From Aeromicrobium yanjiei (GTDB taxonomy: Bacteria > Actinomycetota > Actinomycetes > Propionibacteriales > Nocardioidaceae): DNA of 64,000 bases. The stretch spans positions 1,674,001 through 1,738,000 of the forward strand of contig NZ_CP045737.1 in the NCBI RefSeq assembly GCF_009649075.1. The letters run 5' to 3'. This document shows, in pieces, positions 51,289 through 60,633 of this stretch; within the stretch, counting starts at the first letter, position 1; each line of letters opens with the position of its first letter. The translations under genes were made by a program, and so were the position numbers. The notes under the pieces are model-generated. The model had not been told where the DNA came from and searched no databases. It saw only the letters and a program-made list of their open reading frames with translations.

Positions 51289-52880
51289 CGGTGCTCGACG
51301 AGCGGGTCGAGGTGCCGACCCCGCGGACGCGCGACTCGCTGATCCGGTGGTGGCTGCTGTGCGCCGGCGTCGTCGTCCTGCTGCGCACCCCGTTCATCAA
51401 CGTCCCCCTGGGCATCGACGAGGGCGGCGGCTCGTTCGTCGCCCGTGCGTGGGGCTCGACGGACGGCTCGATGTATGGCGGATCCTGGCTCGACCGCCCA
51501 CCGCTGCTGGTTCTGGTCTACAAGATCGGCGTGCTCGGAGGTGATCTCGGGGTGCGTCTGGTCGGGATGGTCGCGGCGGTCCTGCTCGTCGCGGGGACCA
51601 TGGCGATCGCGCAGCGCATCAGCGGGGCCCGGGCGGCGCGCATCGCGGGCATCCTGACCGCCGTCATGACCTCGTCGGTCGTCCTCGGGGCGGTGTTCAC
51701 CGACAACGAGCTCATCGCGAGCGTCCCCGCGACGTACTCGATCCTCGCCCTCATGCGGGCTCGCGACGCGGTCGTGCCCCACCGGTGGCTGTTCGTCTCG
51801 GGCGCCCTGGCCACGTGTGCCCTGTTGGTCAAGCAGTCGTTCGCCGAGGTGCTGGTGGCCGGTGCGGTGTTCCTGCTCGTGAGCGGGGTGACCCGGGCGC
51901 GCTCTGACTTCCGCTGGTCCTGGCTCGGCTGGTGGCTCGGCGGTGTGGCGACGCCGGTCCTGGTGACGTTCGCGTGGTTCGAGGCGTACTCGGTCGGCGT
52001 CAGGGGCTTCGTGTACGCCGCCGCGGGCTTCAGGCTCGACAGCATCGCCGAGATCACCGGCGCTCCACAGGGGGCCGGCTTCATGCTGGTGCGCCTCGGG
52101 CTGCCGATCCTGATCGTCTCGGGCTGCGTGTTCCTCGTGCCGTGGTCCGTGGCCTGGTTGGTGCGCCGCCGGGCCGACCCGCAGCTCGTGCTCCCGCTGA
52201 CGGCGTGGCTCGCGTTGGGATTCCTCGCGGTCGCGGGCGGAGGCAACTACTACCCCCACTACTTCATCCAGCCCGTGGCCGCACTGGCGGTGCTGTCGGG
52301 CTGCGCCCTGGCCGTGACGGGACGTCGCATCCTGGCCAGTGCGACCGCGGCGCTGGTCCTCGTGCTCGCGGTCGGCAACGTGGCCGTGGGCACGACCCTG
52401 CAGACCGTCAACCCTCCGCAGCAGCGGACCCTGGCGGTCGCGGACTACCTGCAGAGCAATGCGCGCCCCGACGACACCCTCTACGTGCTGTACGCCCGTG
52501 CGAACCTGCTCTACTACGCGGACATGACCACCCCCTACCCGTACTCGTGGACGCAGATGGTCCGCACCGTGCCGAACGCCGAGGAGCGGCTGCGCGACAT
52601 GCTGCGCTCCACGAGTCGCCGTCCCACCTGGATCGTGGAGTGGCAGGAGGCGACGATCTTCGGGATGGACGCGTCGGGGGAGACCCGCCGACTCATCGCG
52701 AAGCACTACGTGGGGGTCGACGAGATCTGCGGCAAGCAGGTGCTCATCCGGCGGGACGAGGCTGCCCGCACGCTGCGCAAGTCCTCGCACGGGGAGTGCG
52801 CCACGCTCGACCTGCCGAGGCACCTCGGTCCGAGCGAGTCACGAACGCCTGAGGACAGCGCCGACTACCTCTGGCAGTGA
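51285..52880 (+). CDS. Polytopic glycosyltransferase (ArnT/GT39-like)
   Basis: A 531-residue integral membrane protein with about ten helices. The first loop has INVPLGIDEGGGSF, with an acidic DE near residue 45 as in GT-C enzymes that use polyprenyl-phosphate sugars. A later loop (NYYPHYFIQPVAAL) resembles that family too. A soluble C-terminal domain (about 370-531) is extracytoplasmic. Start GTG 51285 has GGGAGG upstream. The coupling to a PAP2 protein suggests a shared step in envelope lipid or glycan modification. Confidence 0.82.
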   Translation: MTVLDERVEVPTPRTRDSLIRWWLLCAGVVVLLRTPFINVPLGIDEGGGSFVARAWGSTDGSMYGGSWLDRPPLLVLVYKIGVLGGDLGVRLVGMVAAVLLVAGTMAIAQRISGARAARIAGILTAVMTSSVVLGAVFTDNELIASVPATYSILALMRARDAVVPHRWLFVSGALATCALLVKQSFAEVLVAGAVFLLVSGVTRARSDFRWSWLGWWLGGVATPVLVTFAWFEAYSVGVRGFVYAAAGFRLDSIAEITGAPQGAGFMLVRLGLPILIVSGCVFLVPWSVAWLVRRRADPQLVLPLTAWLALGFLAVAGGGNYYPHYFIQPVAALAVLSGCALAVTGRRILASATAALVLVLAVGNVAVGTTLQTVNPPQQRTLAVADYLQSNARPDDTLYVLYARANLLYYADMTTPYPYSWTQMVRTVPNAEERLRDMLRSTSRRPTWIVEWQEATIFGMDASGETRRLIAKHYVGVDEICGKQVLIRRDEAARTLRKSSHGECATLDLPRHLGPSESRTPEDSADYLWQ

Positions 52881-53048
52881 CGGGGACCGCCGATCCCCGG
52901 ACCAGCGGGGCGAGGCAGAAAACTGTCCGCCCGGAATACGATCATGACGTTGAGCGCTGCAACCAAGCAGCACGAACTCGCCCCGGCCCGGCCATGTGTG
53001 GGCTCCGCCGCCGCGATCCCCACTCGACTCATCCCCCGAGGACATCCG

Positions 53049-54569
53049 ATGACTGCTGCTGACCCCATGCTGCCCGAAACGGAGCGAGAGCCCGATCCCC
53101 GACGATGGCTGGCGCTCGGCGTCATCGCGATCGCCCAGCTCATGATCGTGCTCGACGCCTCCATCGTGAACATCGCCCTGCCGTCGGCCCAGAAGGATCT
53201 GGGCATCAGCGACGCCGACCGCCAATGGGTCGTCACGGCCTACACGCTCGCGTTCGGCGGGCTCCTGCTCCTCGGCGGCCGCATCGCGGACTTCGCCGGC
53301 CGCAAGCGCGTCTTCGTCGTGGGACTGATCGGCTTCGCCGTGGCGTCCGCCCTCGGCGGCATCGCGTCGACGGCAGGCCTGCTCTTCGCGGCCCGCGGGC
53401 TGCAGGGCCTCTTCGCGGCTCTCATGGCTCCCGCCGCGTTGTCGCTGATCTCGGTGACGTTCACCGAGTCCAAGGAGCGGGCGACCGCGTTCGGCGTCTT
53501 CGGTGCGATCTCCGGCGGCGGTGCCGCGATCGGCCTGATCGTCGGTGGCGTCCTGACCGAGTACGCGTCGTGGCGCTGGTGCCTCGGCGTCAACGTCCCG
53601 ATCGCACTGGTCACCGCCTTCGCCGCGACGCGCGTGGTGCGCGAGAGCAAGGCCGAGGGCAACACCAAGTACGACATCCCTGGCGCGATCCTGGTGTCCC
53701 TCGGCCTCGTGTCGCTGGTCTACGGGTTCACCGAGGCCGCGAAGGAGAAGAACCCGGGCAAGAGCACCGAGGTGCTGGGCTGGACCGACAGCAGCACGAT
53801 GACCTTCCTCGGCGTGGCCGTGGTCCTGCTGGTGGCGTTCGTCCTGTGGGAGCGCCGCACGGCGCACCCGCTGCTGCCCCTGCACGTGGCGCTCGACCGC
53901 AACCGCGGCGGCTCCTACCTGGTCTTCTTGTTCGTGGGTGCCGGACTCTTCGCGATGTTCCTGTTCCTGACGTTCTACTTCCAGTCGACGCTCGGCTACA
54001 CCCCGCTGCGCTCGGGATTCGCCTTCCTGCCGTTCAGCATCGGCATCATCCTGGGTGCGGGCGTGATCTCGCAGGTGCTGCCACGCCTCGGCCCCAAGCC
54101 GATCATGGTGCCCGGGCTGGTGTCGGCCTCGATCGGCATGGTGCTGCTGACCCGGGTGACCGCCGACACCTCCTACTGGACGCACGTGCTGCCCTCGCTG
54201 GTGCTGCTCAGCGTCGGCATGGCGGCGGTGTTCATCCCGGCGTCGAGCACGGCCCTGGTCGGGGTCGGATCGCACGACGCCGGCGTCGCCAGCGCACTGC
54301 TCAACACCTCCCAGCAGGTTGGCGGCTCGCTCGGGACCGCGCTGCTCAACACGCTCTACGCGGGCGCCGTGACGGCCTACCTGACCGACAACATGCGCGG
54401 AGCGCGCAATCCCGACGCGGTGATGGCCGATGCGTTCGTCAGCGGCTACCACGTGGCCTTCTTCTGGGGAGCGATGCTGCTGGTGCTCGCCCTGATCACC
54501 GCGGTGACGCTGATCAATGCCAAGAAGGACGACATCCCGGCGGTCGAGGGAGCTGCGGCCGTCGCCTGA
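53049..54569 (+). CDS. MFS drug/proton antiporter (DHA2, EmrB/QacA type, 14 helices)
   Basis: A 506-residue major facilitator. Helix 1 has LMIVLDASIVNIALPSAQKDL (motif D1 of the 14-helix class), followed by RQWVVTAYTLAFGGLLLLGGR and ADFAGRKRVF (motif A). GAISGGGAAIGLIVGGVLTEY is motif C of exporters. The start is ATG 53049; an open frame from 52944 has no good start. Exports hydrophobic compounds by proton exchange; substrate not inferable. It has no regulator beside it. Confidence 0.92.
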   Translation: MTAADPMLPETEREPDPRRWLALGVIAIAQLMIVLDASIVNIALPSAQKDLGISDADRQWVVTAYTLAFGGLLLLGGRIADFAGRKRVFVVGLIGFAVASALGGIASTAGLLFAARGLQGLFAALMAPAALSLISVTFTESKERATAFGVFGAISGGGAAIGLIVGGVLTEYASWRWCLGVNVPIALVTAFAATRVVRESKAEGNTKYDIPGAILVSLGLVSLVYGFTEAAKEKNPGKSTEVLGWTDSSTMTFLGVAVVLLVAFVLWERRTAHPLLPLHVALDRNRGGSYLVFLFVGAGLFAMFLFLTFYFQSTLGYTPLRSGFAFLPFSIGIILGAGVISQVLPRLGPKPIMVPGLVSASIGMVLLTRVTADTSYWTHVLPSLVLLSVGMAAVFIPASSTALVGVGSHDAGVASALLNTSQQVGGSLGTALLNTLYAGAVTAYLTDNMRGARNPDAVMADAFVSGYHVAFFWGAMLLVLALITAVTLINAKKDDIPAVEGAAAVA

Positions 54570-54577
54570 CGCCAGGG

Positions 54578-55339
54578 TCACCTGGGGCTGATCGCGACCG
54601 TGCAGACCAGCCCCAGGTGGTCCGAGCTGTCCGGCTCGGTCATCTGCACGCGGCCGTCGATCGCGGTGACCCGGGGACCGAGGTAGATCGCGTCGAGATG
54701 GCGTCCGTTGCGCTTCAGCGGCTCGCCGATGCGGTGATGGACGTCGACGTCGACGTCCTGCACGTCGGTCGCGGCGCGCCAGTCGGTGTAGCCGGCCGCC
54801 TCCAGGATGCCGCGCGGTGTGTCGGCCCGCACCGCGATGTTGTTGATGTCGGCCGCCACGACGTCCACGGCGTGCTCCGCGCAGAGCTCGACGAGCCGGG
54901 TGGCCTGGAGCTGCCTGGAGGCCTCGGCCTTCTCGGGGGTCGTGTGCACCGAGGACGACAGGTGGGTCGTGGCCGCGACCCATTCCAGCCCCGTCGCCAC
55001 GTGCTCGTAGCGGGCGATGAGCACGTGGCGCTGCTGGCGGGTGAACGTGCCGAGGGGGTGCTCGTGAGTCTCCAGGAGCCGATGGACGGCCGGATCGCTG
55101 TAGCCGTCGTTGTGGCCGTGGCGCGACCGCGCGACCTCCCAGCGGGGCAGGATGTGCGCCAGGCTGCGGCGCTCAGCGCGCCGGTTGACCTCGACGAGGA
55201 AGTACACGCTGGCCTGCATGCCGCCCGGTGCGTGCATCTCGCGCTCGAGCATCTCGGCCCGTCCCGGCCAGCGGTGGTGGGTGCGGGTCCAGTTGGACCC
55301 CAGCACGTTCTTGAACCCGAGGCGGAAGATCGCCGACAT
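54578..55339 (-). CDS. Endonuclease/exonuclease/phosphatase-family protein
   Basis: A 253-residue EEP-fold protein. FKNVLGSNWTRTHHRW is near the start where the family has a metal-binding Asn; VAATTHLSSSV and VVAADINNIAV resemble the central H and D-x-N residues; SDHLGLV is the C-terminal SDH catalytic motif. Substrate (DNA, lipid or sugar phosphate) is not determinable. It is convergent with the MFS gene (8-base gap). Confidence 0.8.
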   Translation of the reverse strand: MSAIFRLGFKNVLGSNWTRTHHRWPGRAEMLEREMHAPGGMQASVYFLVEVNRRAERRSLAHILPRWEVARSRHGHNDGYSDPAVHRLLETHEHPLGTFTRQQRHVLIARYEHVATGLEWVAATTHLSSSVHTTPEKAEASRQLQATRLVELCAEHAVDVVAADINNIAVRADTPRGILEAAGYTDWRAATDVQDVDVDVHHRIGEPLKRNGRHLDAIYLGPRVTAIDGRVQMTEPDSSDHLGLVCTVAISPR

Positions 55340-55407
55340 CCTGTGAGGCTAGCGGACCGCCGCGGTCGAGGTGTGGGTCCGGGGCAGAGCCAGTAGCGTC
55401 GAAGCTG

Positions 55408-56178
55408 ATGACCTCCAAGACCCGCGGCCTCTCCCGACGCCTGATCGCGCTCGCCCCCCGTGAGCTGCGCGAGAAGGTGCCGCGCGACCACCTCGAGACC
55501 GATGCCGCGTTCCACCGTCGTCGCCGAGTCGTCGGGGGAGTCAGCATCGCAGGGGCGGCGCTCCTGGGCCGCTCGCTCACGACCGAGCCGGACTCCAAGG
55601 AGTTCTACGGGCTCACCCTCGGCGTCGCCGCCACCTGGACGGCCGGCGCCCTCGCGTCCGGCCCGTTGCACCGCGGCTGGGAGCAGGCCGACGACAACCT
55701 CCTCCGGCGGCCCCTCGTCACGCCGGTCGCCCTCGGCTTCGCGTCGTTCGGGGCGTTCTACGGCGCGGCGCTCGTGTGCCGCCGGGTGCCGGTCCTCAAC
55801 CGTGCGCTCACCGACATCCTGGCGTTCGCCGACCAGGGGTCCGCGCCACTCGTCGCCGCGACGACGTTCGCGAACGGGGCGGCCGAGGAGGTGTTCTTCC
55901 GCGGCGCGCTCTACGCTGCGGCGGGCACCCGCCACCCGGTCGCCAAGTCCACCGCGATCTACACCCTGGCCACCACGGCGACCCGCAATCCTGCCCTGGT
56001 GATGGCCGGTGGCGTCATGGGCACGCTGTTCGGTCTGCAACGCCGGGCGTCCGGGGGCATCCAGGCCCCCCTGCTCACCCACCTGACGTGGTCGGCGCTG
56101 ATGCTGCGGTTCATGCCGCCGCTGTTCCGCCGGGACGGTCACGACGAGGTGGACCAGGACCTGCCGCCGAGGGTCTGA
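55408..56178 (+). CDS. CPBP-family intramembrane metalloprotease
   Basis: A 256-residue membrane protein with four to six helices. The catalytic pair EE in AAEEVFFRG, followed by H in LLTHLTWSALM, matches the ABI/CPBP family. Bacterial members process or modify membrane peptides, for instance in immunity to bacteriocins; no peptide gene is adjacent. It is 68 bases after and divergent from the EEP gene. Confidence 0.85.
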   Translation: MTSKTRGLSRRLIALAPRELREKVPRDHLETDAAFHRRRRVVGGVSIAGAALLGRSLTTEPDSKEFYGLTLGVAATWTAGALASGPLHRGWEQADDNLLRRPLVTPVALGFASFGAFYGAALVCRRVPVLNRALTDILAFADQGSAPLVAATTFANGAAEEVFFRGALYAAAGTRHPVAKSTAIYTLATTATRNPALVMAGGVMGTLFGLQRRASGGIQAPLLTHLTWSALMLRFMPPLFRRDGHDEVDQDLPPRV

Positions 56179-56235
56179 CCGCGCACGGAGGGGGCTCGGT
56201 CCGGGTCCCGGCCGGCGATCGACAAGAATGGCCCG

Positions 56236-57048
56236 GTGCCGTGGCCGTCGTGGGAGCAAGCGGGTGTTGCCTGCCTGGTCAGCGTCATTGCTTGGCTCGT
56301 GCTGAGGTGGCTGCCGCCCAGCCGGGTGGGCGATGCGATCCTGCCCGCATTCCGCGAGTTCGCGCTGATCAGCGGTCTCTACGGGATCTGGCGGCTGGCG
56401 CGGATGCTGCCGATCACCCACGAGAGCGGGGCCCTCGACCGGGCCCGCGAGATCGACCACCTGCAGCGCCTGCTGCACCTGCCGACCGAGATCTCGATGC
56501 AGCACTTCGTGGTCAACCACGACTGGCTCGCCCGGTTCGTCAACGCCTACTACGCGATCGTCCACGTGCCGGCCCTGATCGCGTTCCTCGTCTGGGCGTT
56601 CGTGCGACACCGCGACCTGTACCCGCACTGGCGCAACGGACTGGTGGCGGTCACCGCGGGCTGTCTCCTCATCCGGTTCATCCGCGTGGCGCCGCCGCGG
56701 TTCGTCGATGAGCTGGGTTTCGTCGACCTCTCCAGCCGGTTCGGCCTGGGCGTCTACGGTGACGTCGGGACCGGCGTCTCCGACCAGTTCGCCGCGATGC
56801 CGTCGATCCACGTCGGCTGGGCCGCGGTCGTGGCGCTCGGCACGTTCGCGATGGCGAGCGGCTGGTGGCGGTGGCTGGTCCTCCTGCACCTGCCCGTCAC
56901 GGTGTTCGTCGTGGCGGCCACGGGGCACCACTGGTGGCTCGACGGCATCGTGGCGGTGGCGTTGATGGCTGCCGGCCTGGTGATCGACTCCCGGGTGCGT
57001 GGACGACGCGCGGCCAGGCGTACGTCCGAGGTCACCGTCGAGGTCTGA
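56236..57048 (+). CDS. PAP2-family membrane phosphatase/transferase
   Basis: A 270-residue protein with six helices. AMPSIHVGWA (PSxH) and TGHHWWLDGI (HxxxD) are the PAP2 catalytic motifs. It resembles the first PAP2 protein at 50.2 kb in class but not closely. GTG 56236 starts MPWPSWEQAG. It may dephosphorylate lipid phosphates or undecaprenyl pyrophosphate. Confidence 0.87.
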   Translation: MPWPSWEQAGVACLVSVIAWLVLRWLPPSRVGDAILPAFREFALISGLYGIWRLARMLPITHESGALDRAREIDHLQRLLHLPTEISMQHFVVNHDWLARFVNAYYAIVHVPALIAFLVWAFVRHRDLYPHWRNGLVAVTAGCLLIRFIRVAPPRFVDELGFVDLSSRFGLGVYGDVGTGVSDQFAAMPSIHVGWAAVVALGTFAMASGWWRWLVLLHLPVTVFVVAATGHHWWLDGIVAVALMAAGLVIDSRVRGRRAARRTSEVTVEV

Positions 57049-57095
57049 GCCCGACTCGCACTGCCGCGGTCGCGACCCGCACCTAGGGTCGAGTC

Positions 57096-57683
57096 ATGCC
57101 TCGTCCTGATCGCCTGCTCCTCGCCGCTCTGCTGGTGCCGCCGGTGCTGATCGCCCTGGTGGGGACGACGCACCCCGACCGCCTGACGATGGACGCCGCC
57201 GTCCACTGGCGCAACATGCACATCGTCCTGCTGCCGCTCTTCCCCTTGCTGGCGGTGGGACCATGGCTCCTCGCGCGCTCGATCGACCCGCTCTACGGAC
57301 GGATCACGTTGGTGCTGGGCTACGTCTACGCGTGCTTCTACTCTGCGCTCGACATCCTCGCCGGCATCGCGGCGGGCGGCTTGAAGGTCGACCGCGAGAG
57401 CGGGCTGGGCACGGTGTTCGGGTTGGCCTCCGACCTCGGCGAGGTGGGATCGATCGCGTACATCGGCGCGACCGCTGCCGCCGCGGGGTGCGTGATCCGC
57501 GTGGCCGGCCTGCGCGCCCTGCCCGGTGCCCTGGTCGCCATCGGCGGCGCCTACGCCTTCATGCAGGAGCACGTCTACTGGCCCGCGGGCGTGCTGTCGA
57601 TGATCGCCATCGCGCTGGGCTGGGCCTGGATGCTCGTGACCCTGCACGTCGGTCAGCGGTCGGCGAGCAGGTCCTTGCCCTGA
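57096..57683 (+). CDS. Six-helix membrane protein, unknown function
   Basis: A 195-residue hydrophobic protein with six predicted spans (for example LLLAALLVPPVLIALVG, ITLVLGYVYACFYSALDILA). No family is recognised. It is 47 bases downstream of the PAP2 gene and probably co-transcribed. Its 3' end overlaps the convergent GH16 gene by 31 bases, an antisense overlap. Confidence 0.7.
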   Translation: MPRPDRLLLAALLVPPVLIALVGTTHPDRLTMDAAVHWRNMHIVLLPLFPLLAVGPWLLARSIDPLYGRITLVLGYVYACFYSALDILAGIAAGGLKVDRESGLGTVFGLASDLGEVGSIAYIGATAAAAGCVIRVAGLRALPGALVAIGGAYAFMQEHVYWPAGVLSMIAIALGWAWMLVTLHVGQRSASRSLP

Positions 57684-59125
57684 TGGACCCGCACCCAGTC
57701 GACCTTGTAGCTGAAGTCGTCGCGGGTGTGCTCGGCGTCGGGCCAGCCCCAGTAGCTCGACCCCACCTGCATGTTGAGACGGATGTGGAACGTGTCGTCG
57801 AAGCTGCTCTCACGGAAGTACGACGCGGTGCCCGGGGCGTCGAAGTCGACGATGCCGACGGTCCGCCCGTCGTAGAGGTAGCGCAGGCAGCGCGGCGACC
57901 AGTTCACGCCGTACGTGTGCCAGCCCTGCCAGATCTTGTCCGCGCCGACGTCGGCACGGCCGTGCGTCTGTCGCTTCGTGATGCCGGTCATCGAGCCCTC
58001 GGCCGTGTCGGCCCAGCTGTTCCACTCGTACGAGCTCGACGGGTCGAACGACCGGATCGTCGGTCCGCCGTAGGACTCCATGGGGTCGATCTCGCCGGCC
58101 TTGTGATCTGCACGCAGCCAGAACGCAGGCCAGATGCCGCGTGACATCGTCGGCTCGCTCGGCACCCAGGCCCGGATCTCGAAGTGCCCGTACTTCTGGC
58201 CGAAGCGGTCCGCGGCGGCGTTGCCGTAGCCGGCGCCGTCCATCGTGTCGACGTACCCCGTGGAGTAGTCACGCTCCACGTTGGCGGGGTAGAGGGCATT
58301 CTTGTTCTGCTTGTGCTCGCCGTCCGGGAGCCGGCGGCCGCGGATGTCGAGATGGCCGTCCTGCACCGAGACGGCGTCCTTGGTGATCCACGCCTTGTCC
58401 TGGTTGAGGAACGTGTTGTCGCGCACGCGCCACCGCGAACGGTCGATCGACGAGCCGTCGAAGTCCTCCCGGAACGTCTCGACGCCCTGATCGGGCTGGG
58501 AGTAGTCGATGTCCTCGCACGCGGGGCCGCCGACGTGAGGGCGCGTGACGGCCACACGGATGTCGGTCGCGCGGACGTGCTGGCCCCCGCGCAGCCGCTT
58601 CGCCTCGGTGACGAGCCGCAGGTGACTGCCCGACCGGGTCGTGCGCAGGGTGACCCCGACATGGCGCCAGGACCGGGACCCGGGCTTCAGGGTCGTCGAG
58701 CGACTGGCCACGACGCGTCCGGCCACGATCTCCTGGACGCGGAACGTGAGCCGTCGACCGGGCTGTGACGTCTGCAGGCGGGCCGTGGCCCTGACCGTCG
58801 AGGAGGCGGTCATCGCGGCCCCCGTCGAGACCGGCGACCTCATCCAGACGCTTCGCACCCCGGTGGCCCGTCTCGCCTTGAGCTGCAGGGCGGCCGCGGG
58901 GCTGTGGGGACGCAGATTCTTCACCCGGGCGTTCGACGACGGCTTCCAGGCGGCGCTCTCGTCGGCGATCGACACCCGCACCGCGCTGATGGCCTCCTCG
59001 GTGGCCTGGCCCGGTCCGGCGGGTCCCACGAGCAGACCGGCGCCGGCGACGACAGCAACCGCCAGGGCGCCCGTGCGCAGACGACGGGCGCGGCCGATCG
59101 ACGAGACGTGCCGGGTCCTCATCAC
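57653..59125 (-). CDS. Secreted glycoside hydrolase family 16 (beta-glucanase-like)
   Basis: A 490-residue exported enzyme: a signal peptide (RTGALAVAVVAGAGLLVG), an N-terminal beta-rich domain of about 150 residues that looks like a carbohydrate-binding module, and a GH16 domain (about 205-490). The catalytic motif is EIDPME: nucleophile E345, D347, acid/base E350. WPAFWLRAD and WHTYGVNWSP are conserved. GH16 enzymes cut beta-1,3/1,4-glucans, agar or carrageenan; this looks most like the laminarinase/beta-glucanase group. An alternative start ATG lies 3 bases in. Confidence 0.88.
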   Translation of the reverse strand: MMRTRHVSSIGRARRLRTGALAVAVVAGAGLLVGPAGPGQATEEAISAVRVSIADESAAWKPSSNARVKNLRPHSPAAALQLKARRATGVRSVWMRSPVSTGAAMTASSTVRATARLQTSQPGRRLTFRVQEIVAGRVVASRSTTLKPGSRSWRHVGVTLRTTRSGSHLRLVTEAKRLRGGQHVRATDIRVAVTRPHVGGPACEDIDYSQPDQGVETFREDFDGSSIDRSRWRVRDNTFLNQDKAWITKDAVSVQDGHLDIRGRRLPDGEHKQNKNALYPANVERDYSTGYVDTMDGAGYGNAAADRFGQKYGHFEIRAWVPSEPTMSRGIWPAFWLRADHKAGEIDPMESYGGPTIRSFDPSSSYEWNSWADTAEGSMTGITKRQTHGRADVGADKIWQGWHTYGVNWSPRCLRYLYDGRTVGIVDFDAPGTASYFRESSFDDTFHIRLNMQVGSSYWGWPDAEHTRDDFSYKVDWVRVHQGKDLLADR

Positions 59126-59210
59126 TCCACGGTAGGACCCGGGTGCCGATAATGGGAGGTTTTGTCAGAACTTCCCCACCGACACCACCAGTCCCGCGCG
59201 TGATGCGCTG

Positions 59211-60620
59211 TCACACGGGCAACAGCCTGGTGATGAACCGGGTGAGCTGGTCGACGTTGCAGCACTCGTGCATCTCGACCACCTCCGCGTACGCAGGAGC
59301 CTCCGAGTCGCCCAGGCCCCAGCGCATGGACGCCTCCGGGTTGAGCCAGAAGGTCCGGCGCGCCTTCTGGTTGATGTCGTGGAGGGCACCCAGGTTGGGG
59401 TCCTGGTTGTTGTTGCGGGCGTCGCCGAGGATCAGGACCGCGGTGCGCGGGCCGATCGCGTTCATGTGATCGGCCCGGAAGTCCGCGAACGCCTCGCCGT
59501 AGTCGCTGCTCGTGTGCCACTTCGTGATGTGGGCGTCACGGGCGATGCGGGCGGACAGATCGTCCTGCCCGCCCTCGGCGGCCTGCTTGACCAGGTCGGT
59601 CACCTCGTCCATCGCGTTGACGAACGCGAACACGCGGACCTTGCTGAACTGGCCGCTCAGGGCCTGGACCAGGTGCATCGTGAAGCCGGAGAAGCCCGAC
59701 ACCGACCCGGACACGTCGCACAGCAGGACGAGCTCAGGACGTGACGGGTGTGGCTTGGCCAGGACCGGGTGCATCGGGACGCCGCCGGTGGACATCGACC
59801 GGCGCAGCGTCCGGCGGATGTCGATCTTCCCGCGGCTGGCCTTGCGCCGGCGGGCGGACAGGCGCGTCGCGAGCTTGCGTGAGAGCGGCTTGACCGTGCG
59901 GCCCAGCTCCTCGAGCTGCTGCTTGCTGGCGCTCAGGAAGTCGATGCGGTCGGTGCCCGCCCGGACCGCGTGACGGGTCACCGTGTCGCGTCCTCGGACC
60001 TCCGCCGTGCGACGACGCGCCTCTGCGGCGACCATCGCGCGGAAGCGCTCGACGTTGCTGCGGACCTCGTCACGCTCCAGACGTTGCGTGAAGCCGGCGC
60101 CCTGGCCCGAGCCCTGCCCCTGGCTCTGCCCGCCGCCCTCGCCGCGCATCTGCACGGCCCGGGCGACCGTGGTCTGGGGCTGGAGCCGCTCGAGCGTCTG
60201 GTACGCCGACCAGCCCGCGGTCTGGGTACCGGGCGATCCCACCTGCCCGAGCTGGTCGACCGCGATCTCGGCGACCTGCTCCATGCTGCGCAGGTCGTTG
60301 TCGGCGAGCGCCGCCGCGAGCACGTCACGGAGGTCCTCCAGGTCGAGCGGCCCGTCGGTGTCGATCGCGGCCTGGGGGGTGCCCACGCCCGCGGGGAAGT
60401 AGAGGTCGAACGCCATGTCGAAGACATCGCGCTGGCCCCCACGGCGTACGAGGGCGGCGGCGAGCCCCTCACGCAGCTGGTTGCGGTCGGCCATGCCGAG
60501 CACCCGGATCACCGCTGCGGCGTCCACGGTCTCGCTCGTGCCGGCGGGGATGCCCTTGCTCCGCAGCGCGGCGACGAGCTCGACGAGCCGCCCCGCCAGG
60601 TCCTGCGGGCCCTCCGTCAT
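59211..60620 (-). CDS. VWA/CoxE-like protein, partner of the second MoxR ATPase
   Basis: A 469-residue protein of the VWA/CoxE family. The N-terminal part carries a GQSQGQGSGQG-type linker near residue 165, and the C-terminal VWA domain begins LVLLCDVSGSVSGFS, the MIDAS DxSxS site. Such proteins work with MoxR ATPases in maturing molybdenum enzymes or other complexes. It lies 13 bases after the MoxR stop on the same strand. Confidence 0.88.
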   Translation of the reverse strand: MTEGPQDLAGRLVELVAALRSKGIPAGTSETVDAAAVIRVLGMADRNQLREGLAAALVRRGGQRDVFDMAFDLYFPAGVGTPQAAIDTDGPLDLEDLRDVLAAALADNDLRSMEQVAEIAVDQLGQVGSPGTQTAGWSAYQTLERLQPQTTVARAVQMRGEGGGQSQGQGSGQGAGFTQRLERDEVRSNVERFRAMVAAEARRRTAEVRGRDTVTRHAVRAGTDRIDFLSASKQQLEELGRTVKPLSRKLATRLSARRRKASRGKIDIRRTLRRSMSTGGVPMHPVLAKPHPSRPELVLLCDVSGSVSGFSGFTMHLVQALSGQFSKVRVFAFVNAMDEVTDLVKQAAEGGQDDLSARIARDAHITKWHTSSDYGEAFADFRADHMNAIGPRTAVLILGDARNNNQDPNLGALHDINQKARRTFWLNPEASMRWGLGDSEAPAYAEVVEMHECCNVDQLTRFITRLLPV

Positions 60621-60633
60621 ACGGCTCCTCGGG